Source of the DNA: Piscibacillus sp052246295
GTDB lineage: Bacteria > Bacillota > Bacilli > Bacillales > Alkalibacillaceae
Assembly: GCA_052246295.1 (NCBI GenBank)
Contig: JBQQCO010000020.1
Direction: 5' to 3' (one strand)
Length of the DNA stretch: 64,000 bases
Shown here: one piece after another, positions 35,919 to 44,635 of the stretch
How positions within the stretch are numbered: the first letter of the stretch is position 1
Layout: every line of letters begins with the position of its first letter
Position numbers and translations under genes: made by a program
Notes under the pieces: model-generated
What the model was told of the DNA's origin: nothing
Databases searched by the model: none
Seen by the model: only the letters and a program-made list of their open reading frames with translations

Positions 35919-36137
35919 TTAAGCATTCCCTGCCACGTTCTGATCATTTACATCAGGATCAAATGGGTTAGTAGAACTTAATAAGTTGTTGGTGCATATG
36001 AAGTCACCTGTATTTAATGAACCAGAACCGGCGTTGGTTTTGGAGGAACTTTTAGGAGCAATGTAAAAAGCATCTCCAAAATTGACTGTGCCACCACCGA
36101 CACTATTAATTTTTAATGGTCCTACAATGGAAGGCAT
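35919..36137 (-). CDS. gerPF: Spore germination protein GerPF
   Basis: A 72-residue member of the GerPA/GerPF family: start MPSIVGPLKINSV, then GDAFYIAPKSSSKTNAGSGS. Last of six gerP genes. GerP proteins are made in the mother cell and are needed for germinants to cross the spore coat. Eight bases separate it from gerPE. Confidence 0.93.
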   Translation of the reverse strand: MPSIVGPLKINSVGGGTVNFGDAFYIAPKSSSKTNAGSGSLNTGDFICTNNLLSSTNPFDPDVNDQNVAGNA

Positions 36138-36145
36138 ATTTTCAC

Positions 36146-36505
36146 CTACTTATTGTTTTTTAGGATTCGTTTGTGCCTTACTATACTTACGGCTTTACCA
36201 TGTTTAAAGGATCCGATATGGAAGACTGATGACCCTGTAACCCCAATTGAGTTGATGGACTGGACTCGAATAGGATTCTGATCTGTTCGTTTTATGTCTA
36301 ACTCCACAGGTTCTAAGAAATGGGGTAATGGTTCTTGAATAATGATTTGATCATCTGTTATATATTCACGTGTGAAGGTAGGATCTTCTTTTTGAACAGC
36401 TCTTGCAATCGAGAAAGGATAGACACCAACACTATCTCCAACTTGGAGTGTAGCGCTAAATTCAATTGCATTGCAATATACTGTTTCGACTTTAGAGTCA
36501 CGCAC
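36146..36505 (-). CDS. gerPE: Spore germination protein GerPE
   Basis: A 119-residue protein with the GerPE core (SINSIGVTGSSVFHIGS) near residues 75-95. GTG start overlapping the gerPD stop (TAGTG), with the GGTGG of the gerPD end serving as a possible ribosome-binding site. Part of the coat-permeability operon. Confidence 0.88.
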   Translation of the reverse strand: MRDSKVETVYCNAIEFSATLQVGDSVGVYPFSIARAVQKEDPTFTREYITDDQIIIQEPLPHFLEPVELDIKRTDQNPIRVQSINSIGVTGSSVFHIGSFKHGKAVSIVRHKRILKNNK

Positions 36506-36693
36506 TAACTACCACCACTTACTGGACCGAATGGAAATACATTCTCAAAAACATATGATTCTGGTGGAGTATCAAAACGTGATGCTAATTGAAGGTGTTC
36601 TACATCTCCAATAATAAATAGCGAGGATGTTGAGACCCCATCTATATCAATATGCTTTACATTTAATTCTTCGTTATATATATTAACGTTCAT
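36505..36693 (-). CDS. gerPD: Spore germination protein GerPD
   Basis: A 62-residue protein with the GerPD pattern (VKHIDIDGVSTSSLFIIGDV). ATG 36693 is chosen because AAGGAG lies ten bases upstream; the ATG three codons earlier is too close. It overlaps the gerPC end by 11 bases and the gerPE start by one. Confidence 0.88.
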   Translation of the reverse strand: MNVNIYNEELNVKHIDIDGVSTSSLFIIGDVEHLQLASRFDTPPESYVFENVFPFGPVSGGS

Positions 36694-37270
36694 CTTCTTC
36701 ATTCTCCTTAATTTGGTTTAGAAAAAGATCAATACCCTGAGTAATCTCTTTTTGAATGTGTTTTATTAATGCAGGAATCTGTTCCTTATCAATAATAACT
36801 CTACCATTCTTCTGCATGGATGAGGTATGTTCTTTAATGCGATTTGGTAATTGGTCTTTAATATCTTGAAGGATTAGAAGTTGTTGTTTTTGATCTAATT
36901 CAATATCATTTTCTTCTGTGAAATGTTTAATAGCATGAGGTAGTTCTTTTCTAATAAATGGCATTAATTGATTATAAACTTGCTGTTCCATAGGAGTTAA
37001 GGTTTCTTCGGATGATTCTTTTGGTAAATCTAGTTGTTTGAAGGGTAAGTCTTCTTGAGGAGTTAGACCAATGTTCAAAGTACCTTCTAAAGTTTCAATT
37101 TTTAATTGTTCAAAATTATATTCAACTTTATCGGCTACTTTATGGGAGTTTCGCTGTTGATCAATAAGTTCATCCACTTTTTCATTTAATTGCTCTAACA
37201 TAAGATGCTGTTGGTTAAGTTTCTGCTCTAAGTAGGCTAATTGTTGCCATAATGTATTGTATTCTTCCAT
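36683..37270 (-). CDS. gerPC: Spore germination protein GerPC
   Basis: A 195-residue GerPC. The N-terminal ~45 residues form a glutamine-rich coiled coil (LWQQLAYLEQKLNQQ). A middle segment NFEQLKIETLEGTLNIGL is the family signature. The rest is a charged, helical, DE/Q-rich domain. It is the only GerP member not related to the small coat-type proteins, and probably acts as scaffold. Confidence 0.88.
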   Translation of the reverse strand: MEEYNTLWQQLAYLEQKLNQQHLMLEQLNEKVDELIDQQRNSHKVADKVEYNFEQLKIETLEGTLNIGLTPQEDLPFKQLDLPKESSEETLTPMEQQVYNQLMPFIRKELPHAIKHFTEENDIELDQKQQLLILQDIKDQLPNRIKEHTSSMQKNGRVIIDKEQIPALIKHIQKEITQGIDLFLNQIKENEEDER

Positions 37271-37315
37271 GCTAACTCCTCCTTACACTTTTATTAATAA
37301 TTTATGAGCGTTTGC

Positions 37316-37528
37316 CTAATTAGTGAAAGGAATTAGTGGCATTTCAATGATAGATCCTCCACTTTCCGGTTCAGCTTCTTCTGCCGGACCAGTAAATTCT
37401 CCTGTGTTATATGCATTTGCTACAGCTTGAATCGAACCAGAACTACCTATTTGAAGTACGGAAGAGTTTGTGATGGAATCGACTTTTAGAAATTGAATAT
37501 AAATTTGTTGGTGTATGGTCAAAGCCAT
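37316..37528 (-). CDS. gerPB: Spore germination protein GerPB
   Basis: A 70-residue GerPB with IYIQFLKVDSITNSSVLQIG and the acidic, glycine-rich C-terminus typical of the family. Second gene of the operon, 10 bp after gerPA. Confidence 0.9.
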   Translation of the reverse strand: MALTIHQQIYIQFLKVDSITNSSVLQIGSSGSIQAVANAYNTGEFTGPAEEAEPESGGSIIEMPLIPFTN

Positions 37529-37538
37529 TTATAACACC

Positions 37539-37742
37539 TCATTTGTCTATATAATCTTGATCAAACACGATTGTGTCTGATTGACCTAGTTGAACTCGAA
37601 TACCATTGCCAGTGTTAAAAGATCCTCCACCAGCATAGGTCTTGGCTGAGCTTACGGGTTGAATGTAATAAGCGTCACCAATATGGAAAACGCCAGAAGA
37701 TGAGACAGAATTGACTTTAATAGCTCCGACAAATGCTGCCAT
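37539..37742 (-). CDS. gerPA: Spore germination protein GerPA
   Basis: A 67-residue GerPA/GerPF-family protein, MAAFVGAIKVNSV then GDAYYIQPVSSAKTYAGGGS. ATG 37742 is chosen because GGGG stands eight bases upstream; a longer in-frame version would start at a GTG inside the leader. First gene of gerPA-F. A CATATTAAT element about 20 bp upstream resembles a sigma-K -10 box, as expected for a mother-cell operon, but is not exact. Confidence 0.9.
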   Translation of the reverse strand: MAAFVGAIKVNSVSSSGVFHIGDAYYIQPVSSAKTYAGGGSFNTGNGIRVQLGQSDTIVFDQDYIDK

Positions 37743-37844
37743 CGCAATAACCCCTTTCACATTAATATATGTGCGGGTAAAAGAATTGTTATAAAGAACT
37801 ACTTGGAATTAAATGTTATAATATGTGGAAAGAGGTGAGAAACT

Positions 37845-39017
37845 TTGGAACCAGTAAATCCAGTAACAAAACGATATGATTCAATTGATGCTATTAGAGG
37901 GTTTTCACTACTAGGAATCTTGATTGTCAATCTATTAAGTTTCCATTCTCCTCATTTTATGTATGGTGGATTACGTGAGTTTTATAGTGGTGGGATTGAT
38001 GCCGTCACGTTATTTTTTATAGATATCTTTGCACAGGCTAGCTTCTATCCTTTATTTTCGCTACTATTTGGAATTGGAATATACATGATGTATGTAAGAT
38101 TAAAAGAAAAAGAAGTTGATGCCATTACAATACTACGCCGTAGGATGATTATTTTAGCTGGTTTAGGACTTATTCATGGGTTATTCATATGGTATGGTGA
38201 TATTCTTCTAACATATGGAGTCATAGGCTTAGTTAGTTTATTATTCCTCAATCGTACTAATCGGAGCTTGTTGAAATGGGCTCTATCATTGTTATTAATA
38301 GGAACAGCTCTTCTTATAATGTTGATGTATCCAGTAAGAAATGAAATAGCAGATTTCAGCATTAACCATGTTAGTATCGAGGCTTCTTATGAACAATACA
38401 CAGGTGGGATCGGGGATGTATTCTCACAAAATTTAGCGGATTGGAAGTATGCTAATGATCCATTTATGTGGTTCTTCTCATTGTTCAATATCTTACCTAT
38501 GTTTTTATTAGGAATGTTCTTTTATAAAAACGGCTGGATTAAAGAGCCTAATGTACACAAGGCTACAATTAAAAAATGGTTAGTCGTTACTTTTATTACT
38601 TTTCTAGTATTTAAAGTTTTACCTTATGTGAACGGAAACCCTTTATGGTTTGAAAGTGCTCAAGATACCATAGGAGGTTCAGCGTTAAGTATATTCTTTT
38701 TCTTAGTAGGTCTGTTAGTTTTTAACGGCAGGAATTTTCAACGGATTAAAGGAATATTATCAAATGTTGGTAGATTATCGTTAACGAATTATTTAATGCA
38801 ATCTGTAATAGGGGTCTTTATTTTCTACGGTATCGGATTGAACTTATATGGAAAGCTTCATGCGTTTACACTCATTGTAATTGCGTTAGTCGTCTTCTTA
38901 TTACAAATAATTTTTAGTCGTTGGTATATTCAAAAGTTCCATTATGGACCATTTGAATGGTTGTATCGTACATTTACTTATGGTCAAAGGCAACCATTTA
39001 TCAAAAAGGGTGATTAA
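37845..39017 (+). CDS. DUF418 family membrane protein
   Basis: A 390-residue protein with about nine to ten transmembrane helices. It starts RYDSIDAIRGFSLLGILIVNL, the signature of the DUF418/YeiB acyltransferase-like family, and ends in the DUF418 domain (GRLSLTNYLMQSVIGVFIFYG). Function is unknown in Bacillus. TTG start after AGAGGTGAG; TATAAT at 37816-37821 is a likely -10 box. It heads a three-gene operon in which each gene nearly touches the next. Confidence 0.88.
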   Translation: MEPVNPVTKRYDSIDAIRGFSLLGILIVNLLSFHSPHFMYGGLREFYSGGIDAVTLFFIDIFAQASFYPLFSLLFGIGIYMMYVRLKEKEVDAITILRRRMIILAGLGLIHGLFIWYGDILLTYGVIGLVSLLFLNRTNRSLLKWALSLLLIGTALLIMLMYPVRNEIADFSINHVSIEASYEQYTGGIGDVFSQNLADWKYANDPFMWFFSLFNILPMFLLGMFFYKNGWIKEPNVHKATIKKWLVVTFITFLVFKVLPYVNGNPLWFESAQDTIGGSALSIFFFLVGLLVFNGRNFQRIKGILSNVGRLSLTNYLMQSVIGVFIFYGIGLNLYGKLHAFTLIVIALVVFLLQIIFSRWYIQKFHYGPFEWLYRTFTYGQRQPFIKKGD

Positions 39018-40214
39018 ATGAAACGTAAATGGATAATCGAGGAGTCTGAACAGTGGGTAAATGAAGGGATCATTCGTCCTGAGCAGCGAAAGGCAATCTT
39101 AAGTCGCTATCAGGAACAAGATAAATTGTCATTAATCTTCTTTTTATCAGCATTATTTATTGGTTTAGCGTGTTTAAGTTTAGTTGCTGCTAACTGGCAA
39201 GTAATACCTGAGTTAGTTCGCATGGTAATTATTATGCTGTTCTTAGTAGTATTTTACGTTTTAGGTCATTCGTTTGAAAAAAATAATAACCAATATTATG
39301 GTGTATTTTGTTACGTGATTGCTCTTATGATTTTTGGAGCTGGGATATTTTTGACTGGACAAATGTATCATTATACTATGAATAATGTCTTTGCGTTTAT
39401 AGTATGGGGGTTGGCAGCTTATTTACTGTATTTAAGCAGACCATATATTCTAATATACTTAACAGGATTAACAATTGTCAGCATTGGTACAATCTATGGA
39501 CTTTCAAATATGCATGAGTTTGACTGGTGGTTATTTGCATTATTCATTATTGCGTATGGTAGTGTGATTTGGATTGAAAAGAGGCATTTATTATCATATT
39601 TTTTTGCAATAGCATATATCATACAGCTTTTTGCATTCACTTTAGAACAACTTAATCAATACTATTGGTTTACAGTTTTTATTCTATTATTGCTTGTCAT
39701 TGGATTATTAGTGAAAAATCATACAATCAGTCAGCCATTCCAAAGAATCGCATTCCTATCGATGTTTATACTCGTGTTGTTTCAAACGATGTTAATGGAG
39801 GTCTCGTATAGATTATCAATTCATTATATTTTCTACATTTTATTATCGATTTTATTTTTAGTGGCTGTATTTCTAAGTTATCAACGACAGCACGTATTTA
39901 AATCACTACATTTAGCTATATTTTTACCTGTTTTGGTATTAGGTGATTTAGCGCAGTTAGCAGCGTACATCATTTTGTATGTCTTTTCTGTTGCTGTACT
40001 ACTAGATGGATACCATCAAGAAGATGAACGAAAATTCCATATGGGGACAGCGATTTTCCTAATCACGACTGTGTTAGTTTACGTACAGGTAGCTTGGGGT
40101 TTTATAAATCAGTCTTTGTTCTTTTTCGTTGGAGGAATCATTCTATTTATAATAGGGTTCTTACTTGAGCGGAAAAGGAAAACCTTCACGAATCGTAAGC
40201 GGAAGGGTGTATAA
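39018..40214 (+). CDS. DUF2157 membrane protein
   Basis: A 398-residue protein. A soluble N-terminal 35 residues (WIIEESEQWVNEGIIRPEQ) precede 10-12 hydrophobic segments, the DUF2157 architecture. Its ATG directly follows the DUF418 stop with no gap. DUF2157 and GDYXXLXY proteins are often encoded together, as here. Function unknown. Confidence 0.87.
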   Translation: MKRKWIIEESEQWVNEGIIRPEQRKAILSRYQEQDKLSLIFFLSALFIGLACLSLVAANWQVIPELVRMVIIMLFLVVFYVLGHSFEKNNNQYYGVFCYVIALMIFGAGIFLTGQMYHYTMNNVFAFIVWGLAAYLLYLSRPYILIYLTGLTIVSIGTIYGLSNMHEFDWWLFALFIIAYGSVIWIEKRHLLSYFFAIAYIIQLFAFTLEQLNQYYWFTVFILLLLVIGLLVKNHTISQPFQRIAFLSMFILVLFQTMLMEVSYRLSIHYIFYILLSILFLVAVFLSYQRQHVFKSLHLAIFLPVLVLGDLAQLAAYIILYVFSVAVLLDGYHQEDERKFHMGTAIFLITTVLVYVQVAWGFINQSLFFFVGGIILFIIGFLLERKRKTFTNRKRKGV

Positions 40215-40215
40215 T

Positions 40216-40746
40216 ATGAAAAAATTATTAGTCATGGTTAAGAGACGTTTATTTATTATTGTCATAGTTTTACAACTACTTTTCTTAGCTGTGATGGCTG
40301 GGTTAAACTATGTTGTTGAAGAGTTCGGTGATGTTATCTATTTAGAAACAGAGCCGTATGATCCTCGAGATGTTTTTTATGGTGATTATGTGAATTTAAA
40401 TTATACGGTTGAAAATATACACCCTTCATATTGGTTTGGGAGTGAGAAGGTCAAGCGTAACAAGGTTATTAATGTATTATTAAAACCAGATGAACGTGGA
40501 CTATATGTCGTTAAAGCTGCGTCTGATAAGTCATTGGAACCACAGGGAAAAGAAGTAGTTATTCGTGCTAGGTACTTATATAAGGACCATCAAAATGTAA
40601 GGCATGTCACTTATGGTATTAATCGATATTATATTGAAGAAGGAACTGGTGAAAATTTCAATACCATCAATGAGAACATGGTGGTCACTATTGCATTATC
40701 GCCTTGGGGACAGAAAAAAATCTTAAAAGTCGAAAAGATGGATTAG
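40216..40746 (+). CDS. GDYXXLXY domain protein
   Basis: A 176-residue protein with one N-terminal transmembrane helix (about residues 10-32) and an extracytoplasmic domain carrying the exact family motif GDYVNLNY about 25 residues after the helix. ATG 40216 is chosen because GGAAGGGTG precedes it; a longer in-frame reading begins inside the preceding gene. Third gene of the DUF418-DUF2157 operon, one base after the DUF2157 stop. Function unknown; membership of a membrane complex with DUF2157 is likely. Confidence 0.88.
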   Translation: MKKLLVMVKRRLFIIVIVLQLLFLAVMAGLNYVVEEFGDVIYLETEPYDPRDVFYGDYVNLNYTVENIHPSYWFGSEKVKRNKVINVLLKPDERGLYVVKAASDKSLEPQGKEVVIRARYLYKDHQNVRHVTYGINRYYIEEGTGENFNTINENMVVTIALSPWGQKKILKVEKMD

Positions 40747-40886
40747 TCAACAAAATATTTGTCGATTGAAATCAGTAGATGCAAATAAATAAGTTAACAC
40801 CCCCTAATAATTATTCATTCAACCGAATATTATAATAAATTCATCTTAATGTTATGTCATTAAGGTAAGTCCTCAGGGGTGATATG

Positions 40887-41054
40887 ATGAGGTTAGAGGT
40901 AATAGAGAAGCATTCAGGTAGGGTGTTATTCAAAAATTATTATAATAATTTTACTACATTAAATTTAGCTATTAGAAAGTACAAAAGAGATTATAACCCT
41001 GAACATTTTGAATTTAAAATTAGTCCAATAGATACAGAACCTATTAAACATTAA
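40887..41054 (+). CDS. Small uncharacterised protein, 55 residues
   Basis: A short basic protein, MRLEVIEKHSGRVLFKNYYN at its start and ending SPIDTEPIKH, not recognised. AGGGG ends seven bases before this ATG (four before an adjacent in-frame ATG at 40884). A perfect-stem terminator follows 73 bp downstream at 41127. The combination of site, open frame and terminator supports a real gene. It occupies the otherwise empty gap between the DUF operon and rocD. Confidence 0.6.
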   Translation: MRLEVIEKHSGRVLFKNYYNNFTTLNLAIRKYKRDYNPEHFEFKISPIDTEPIKH

Positions 41055-41126
41055 TCAAGTGAGATGGATCTTATTATTTAATTATAAAATTTAATTTAGG
41101 GCTCGAAAATACTTATTTATGAAACT

Positions 41127-41164
41127 TACGTTAATCTTCATTAAGAGGGTTAACGTATTTTTTA
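41127..41164 (+). terminator. Intrinsic terminator after the 55-codon gene
   Basis: A perfect stem TACGTTAA / TTAACGTA with inner TCTT/AAGA pairing is followed by TTTTTTACG. Confidence 0.85.
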
Positions 41165-41212
41165 CGTTTTATAAATTGAGAGTAATTAAATACAACAACG
41201 TTTATGTAAATG

Positions 41213-41262
41213 AAAAATAGCACAACGCGCACTATAGATAAAGTGTGCTTTGTGCTATTTTA
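41213..41262 (-). terminator. Intrinsic terminator of rocD
   Basis: On the minus strand AAAATAGCACAA-GCACAC pairs with GTGCGC-TTGTGCTATTTTT, just after the rocD stop; it is nearly symmetrical and may serve both strands. Confidence 0.85.
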
Positions 41263-41273
41263 CTACATATTAA

Positions 41274-42467
41274 TTACAATACCTCTTTAATTTTTTCGAT
41301 TGCCCATTGTAAGTCTTTCTTTTCAATGATTAATGGTGGGGCAAAGCGAATCACGTTCTCATGTGTTTCTTTACATAATAATCCTTTTTCTTTGAGTTCT
41401 TCACAATATTTGCGTGCAGGTTCAGTTAATTCAACACCAATAAATAAACCACGCCCACGAATTTCTTTAATTTTTGGATTGTCGATAGACTTTAATTCGT
41501 TAAGCATGTAGTCGCCAAGTTCTTTGGAACGCTCAGCTAATTTCTCTTCTTCTAAAACTTCAAGAGAAGCAAGAGATACAGCACTTGCTAGTGGATTACC
41601 ACCAAACGTTGAACCGTGAGATCCAGGGTTGAATACGCCTAAAATTTCTTTATTAGCTACAACACATGAGATTGGGAAGACACCGCCTCCTAATGCTTTA
41701 CCTAAAATTAAAACGTCTGGTTCAACATTTTCCCAGTCGCAAGCGAACATTTTACCAGTACGAGCTAACCCAGCTTGAATCTCATCAGCAATGTATAGTA
41801 CATTATTTTTATTACATATATCATATGCTTCTTTTAAGAAACCTTCTGGTGGCATCACAATTCCAGCTTCACCTTGTATTGGTTCGAATAAGAAGGCTGC
41901 TGTGTTTTCTGTAATGGCATCACGAAGTGCATCAACATCTCCGTAAGGAATTAGTTTAATTCCAGGAAGTAATGGTCCAAAACCACGTTGATATTCTTCT
42001 TCGGAAGAAAGAGAAACAGCTGTCATTGTACGGCCGTGGAAGTTACCCGTACATGCAATGATTTCAGCTTTACCATCTTCAACACCTTTTACGTCATAAG
42101 CCCAACGACGTGCGGCTTTAATAGCCGTTTCTACAGCTTCTGCACCAGTGTTCATTGGTAATGCCATTTCCTTATTAGTTAATTTACAAATCTTTTCATA
42201 CCAAGGACCTAATTGATCATTGTGAAATGCACGAGATGTTAGAGTGACGCGGTCTGCCTGATCTTTTAGGGCTTGTATAATTTTAGGGTGGCGATGCCCT
42301 TGGTTAACTGCTGAGTATGCACTTAACATATCTAAATAACGGTTACCTTCTGGGTCTTCTACCCAAATGCCCTCTGCCTTAGATACAACAATTGGTAGTG
42401 GCTTGTAATTATGCGCCCCATACTTTTCTGTTTGATCAATAATTGAATGGCTTGATTTAGTTGTCAT
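41274..42467 (-). CDS. rocD: Ornithine--oxo-acid aminotransferase
   Basis: A 397-residue class III PLP aminotransferase. The PLP Lys lies in LILGKALGGGVFPIS, with IADEIQAGLARTG and NTGAEAVETAIKAARRW as further family motifs. It transfers the delta-amino group of ornithine to 2-oxoglutarate, giving glutamate semialdehyde in arginine and ornithine catabolism. Closest type is Bacillus RocD. GGAGGGATTTC precedes the ATG. It stands alone, without rocEF or rocABC near by. Confidence 0.93.
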   Translation of the reverse strand: MTTKSSHSIIDQTEKYGAHNYKPLPIVVSKAEGIWVEDPEGNRYLDMLSAYSAVNQGHRHPKIIQALKDQADRVTLTSRAFHNDQLGPWYEKICKLTNKEMALPMNTGAEAVETAIKAARRWAYDVKGVEDGKAEIIACTGNFHGRTMTAVSLSSEEEYQRGFGPLLPGIKLIPYGDVDALRDAITENTAAFLFEPIQGEAGIVMPPEGFLKEAYDICNKNNVLYIADEIQAGLARTGKMFACDWENVEPDVLILGKALGGGVFPISCVVANKEILGVFNPGSHGSTFGGNPLASAVSLASLEVLEEEKLAERSKELGDYMLNELKSIDNPKIKEIRGRGLFIGVELTEPARKYCEELKEKGLLCKETHENVIRFAPPLIIEKKDLQWAIEKIKEVL

Positions 42468-42598
42468 GAAATCCCTCCAAAATTTATGTAATCGCTAACA
42501 ACCATTATAACCTTTTGAATGTTTTGTTTCAAAGTTGTCAACAATTTAATCGCACAAGCTTGTCTAAAAATGGTAGTATATGAGTAAAGGAGGAATGT

Positions 42599-42994
42599 AT
42601 GATGGGTGATGTTTTCTATTACAATACTCATTTACATATTACCACTTGGGTAATAGGTATTATTCTATTTTTAGTTGTATTAAACTTAGTGAAAAAATCG
42701 AATGAAAAAGCAGCTAAAATTACGCACATGGTACTACGTTTATTCTACATTTTCATCATCGTGACTGGTGCATTGCTTTGGTTTAATAACTATAGTGGTA
42801 CTGGTGGTGGAATGTTTGCTGAGTCGATTGTAAAATCATTAGCAGGCGTATGGCTAGTTGGTGCAATGGAAATGGTATTAGTATCAACCAAAAAAGGTAA
42901 GTCCACTTTTGCAGGTTGGTTACAATTTGCATTATCATTAATTTTAGTGTTAGCACTTGGATTCGGTCGTTTACAATTAGGAGTATTACCATAA
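42599..42994 (+). CDS. yisL: YisL family (DUF1516) membrane protein
   Basis: A 131-residue protein with four transmembrane helices, matching YisL (DUF1516) in length and in HLHITTWVIGIILF near the start. AAAGGAGG stands five bases before the first ATG and eight before an adjacent ATG at 42602, so the true start may be three bases later. Function unknown. Confidence 0.88.
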   Translation: MMGDVFYYNTHLHITTWVIGIILFLVVLNLVKKSNEKAAKITHMVLRLFYIFIIVTGALLWFNNYSGTGGGMFAESIVKSLAGVWLVGAMEMVLVSTKKGKSTFAGWLQFALSLILVLALGFGRLQLGVLP

Positions 42995-42999
42995 GAAAT

Positions 43000-43026
43000 A
43001 AAAAGTCCCAGTTGTGGGACTTTTTA
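43000..43026 (+). terminator. Intrinsic terminator after yisL
   Basis: AAAAGTCCCA-gttg-TGGGACTTTTTAT. Confidence 0.9.
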
Positions 43027-43083
43027 TACGTTAAGAAGTATAACTTTTAACTTAAATGTGGAATGTTTCTTATTGCTTAGTAC

Positions 43084-43240
43084 TGTCTAGCGCAATACGC
43101 CCAACCACCCCAATCTAATTGGAACCTTCTCGACTAATCTCATGATCAGTCAACATCGGTTCACTCAGTTCACCGTGTTTGCTTTATCTCAGTTTAGTTG
43201 GCGCACTGCGTGGTTAAACGGGCGCTTGCGCTTTTCTTAT
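43084..43240. repeat. Dispersed Bacillaceae intergenic repeat element
   Basis: About 157 bp starting TGTCTAGC and ending GGGCGCTTGCGCTTTTCTTAT. The ends pair: GCGCAA, CGCCC and AACCAC on the left with GTGGTT, GGGCG and TTGCGC on the right, small bulges between. Elements that begin TGTCTAGC and end GCGCTTGCGCTTTTC are scattered in many copies between genes of Bacillus, Geobacillus and relatives; I assign it there from memory of that pattern. No open frame. Base composition is much more GC-rich than the flanks. Confidence 0.65.
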
Positions 43241-43257
43241 TGCTATTTAGAAAGTGA

Positions 43258-44586
43258 GTGAAAACGCACATGAAATTAAGATGGTTAATGGTGATCGCAA
43301 TCATCATTGGTATATTACCTATCACCGTACAAGCCGAAGAGGGGCATTCGGTTTACTATTATATTTTAGTTGATCGATTTGAAAGTGGTGAAAAAAATAA
43401 CGAGTCTGTAAATGTAAATGATCCTGAAGCATTCCATGGTGGAGATTTTCAAGGAATTTTGAATAGAATTGATCATTTAAATACATTGGGTGTGACAGAT
43501 GTTATTCTTTCTCCAATATTCCAAAGCGACAACTATACAGGACATAATGTGACTTCATATTCAGATATTCAAGAAACTTTTGGAACAGAGGAACAGTTAG
43601 TTAAATTAATTGAAAAATTGAATGATAATGGAATTGATGTCACATTGCATTTTCCAATGGATAAAGAACAATCAGAGGATGAAATGTTGAACTATATGAC
43701 TCATTGGTATGAACAATTACCAATTAAGGGGTATTATATCTCGAATCCCGATTCAATGTCGCTAGAATTTTGGCAAAAAGTTGATGAGGAAATTGGTGGG
43801 CAATTAATTGCTGAATCCAATGAAGATATTGAGGACTATTTAGATGTCGGGTTTGATTCTGTTCATGATCGATCAACACAAGATGATTTAAAGCAATTTT
43901 TTAAACAACCTGAACAGTCTATTGAGGATTTACTAGACACTTCTATGGTCCACCAACAAAATATCATACAATCAATGGATTTTTATGATACAGATCGATT
44001 CACACATGTGTTTTCAGAAACAGGGAGTCATCCAATAACGTATTGGAAGTTAGCATTGACTTATTTGTTGACCATCCCAAATGATACGTTGATTTATCAA
44101 GGGTCTGAAATACCTCTTGATGGTATTCAAGAAGATTTGAGTCATCATCAGTTAATGAACTTCTTGGCAGGAGAAGATCAATTAATTAGACATATGGAAA
44201 AAATCTCAAACGCTTATGATGATTTACCTTCGCTATCAAAAGGAGAACTAGAAATTATACATGCTGAAGATAGCTATCTAGTTTTTAAGAAAACTTACCA
44301 AGATGATACAACGATTGTGGCTGTTAATACGAGTACGACACAACAAAAAGTTGATATTGAATTAGATGATGGATTAGAATTAAGAGGTTTAATTGAAGAC
44401 GATTTAGTCCGACAAAATGATGATGGAAAATATATGATTGCTGTTGAAAGAGAAGCATCGAATATATTCTTGGTTCAAGAGGATACAGGTCTTTACTGGC
44501 CATTAATATTAATATTCGTAGGTGGAATGACAGTTTTCATCACATTTGCCATTGTTATGTACCGAAAAAATAAAAATCAAACATGA
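43258..44586 (+). CDS. Membrane-anchored alpha-amylase-like (GH13) pseudoenzyme
   Basis: A protein of 438-442 residues with signal peptide (cleavage near VQAEEG), a shortened GH13 barrel and a C-terminal transmembrane helix with a basic tail. The N-terminus (YILVDRFESG, AFHGGDFQGI) is clearly amylase-like. However, region II, normally GFRxD, reads GYYIS, so the nucleophilic Asp and its Arg are lost; region I is DVTLHF instead of a DxxxNH form; only the acid/base Glu (LIAES) and the region IV Asp (MDFYDTDRF) remain. Domain B is missing. It is probably a carbohydrate-binding or structural protein on the outer membrane face. Start is GTG 43258 or ATG 43270. Confidence 0.8.
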   Translation: MKTHMKLRWLMVIAIIIGILPITVQAEEGHSVYYYILVDRFESGEKNNESVNVNDPEAFHGGDFQGILNRIDHLNTLGVTDVILSPIFQSDNYTGHNVTSYSDIQETFGTEEQLVKLIEKLNDNGIDVTLHFPMDKEQSEDEMLNYMTHWYEQLPIKGYYISNPDSMSLEFWQKVDEEIGGQLIAESNEDIEDYLDVGFDSVHDRSTQDDLKQFFKQPEQSIEDLLDTSMVHQQNIIQSMDFYDTDRFTHVFSETGSHPITYWKLALTYLLTIPNDTLIYQGSEIPLDGIQEDLSHHQLMNFLAGEDQLIRHMEKISNAYDDLPSLSKGELEIIHAEDSYLVFKKTYQDDTTIVAVNTSTTQQKVDIELDDGLELRGLIEDDLVRQNDDGKYMIAVEREASNIFLVQEDTGLYWPLILIFVGGMTVFITFAIVMYRKNKNQT

Positions 44587-44588
44587 CT

Positions 44589-44635
44589 AAAAAGCTGTAT
44601 AAAAGGGTATCCCTTTTATACAGCTCTATTTTTTC
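44589..44635. terminator. Bidirectional intrinsic terminator
   Basis: A perfect 15-bp stem AGCTGTATAAAAGGG / CCCTTTTATACAGCT lies between the amylase-like gene and degV, which converge. Confidence 0.9.

Noticed and set aside
37845..37880. Alternative downstream ATG as start of the DUF418 gene
   Set aside because: The TTG has a good AGAGGTGAG site and keeps the conserved N-terminal residues; the next in-frame starts would cut into the first helix.
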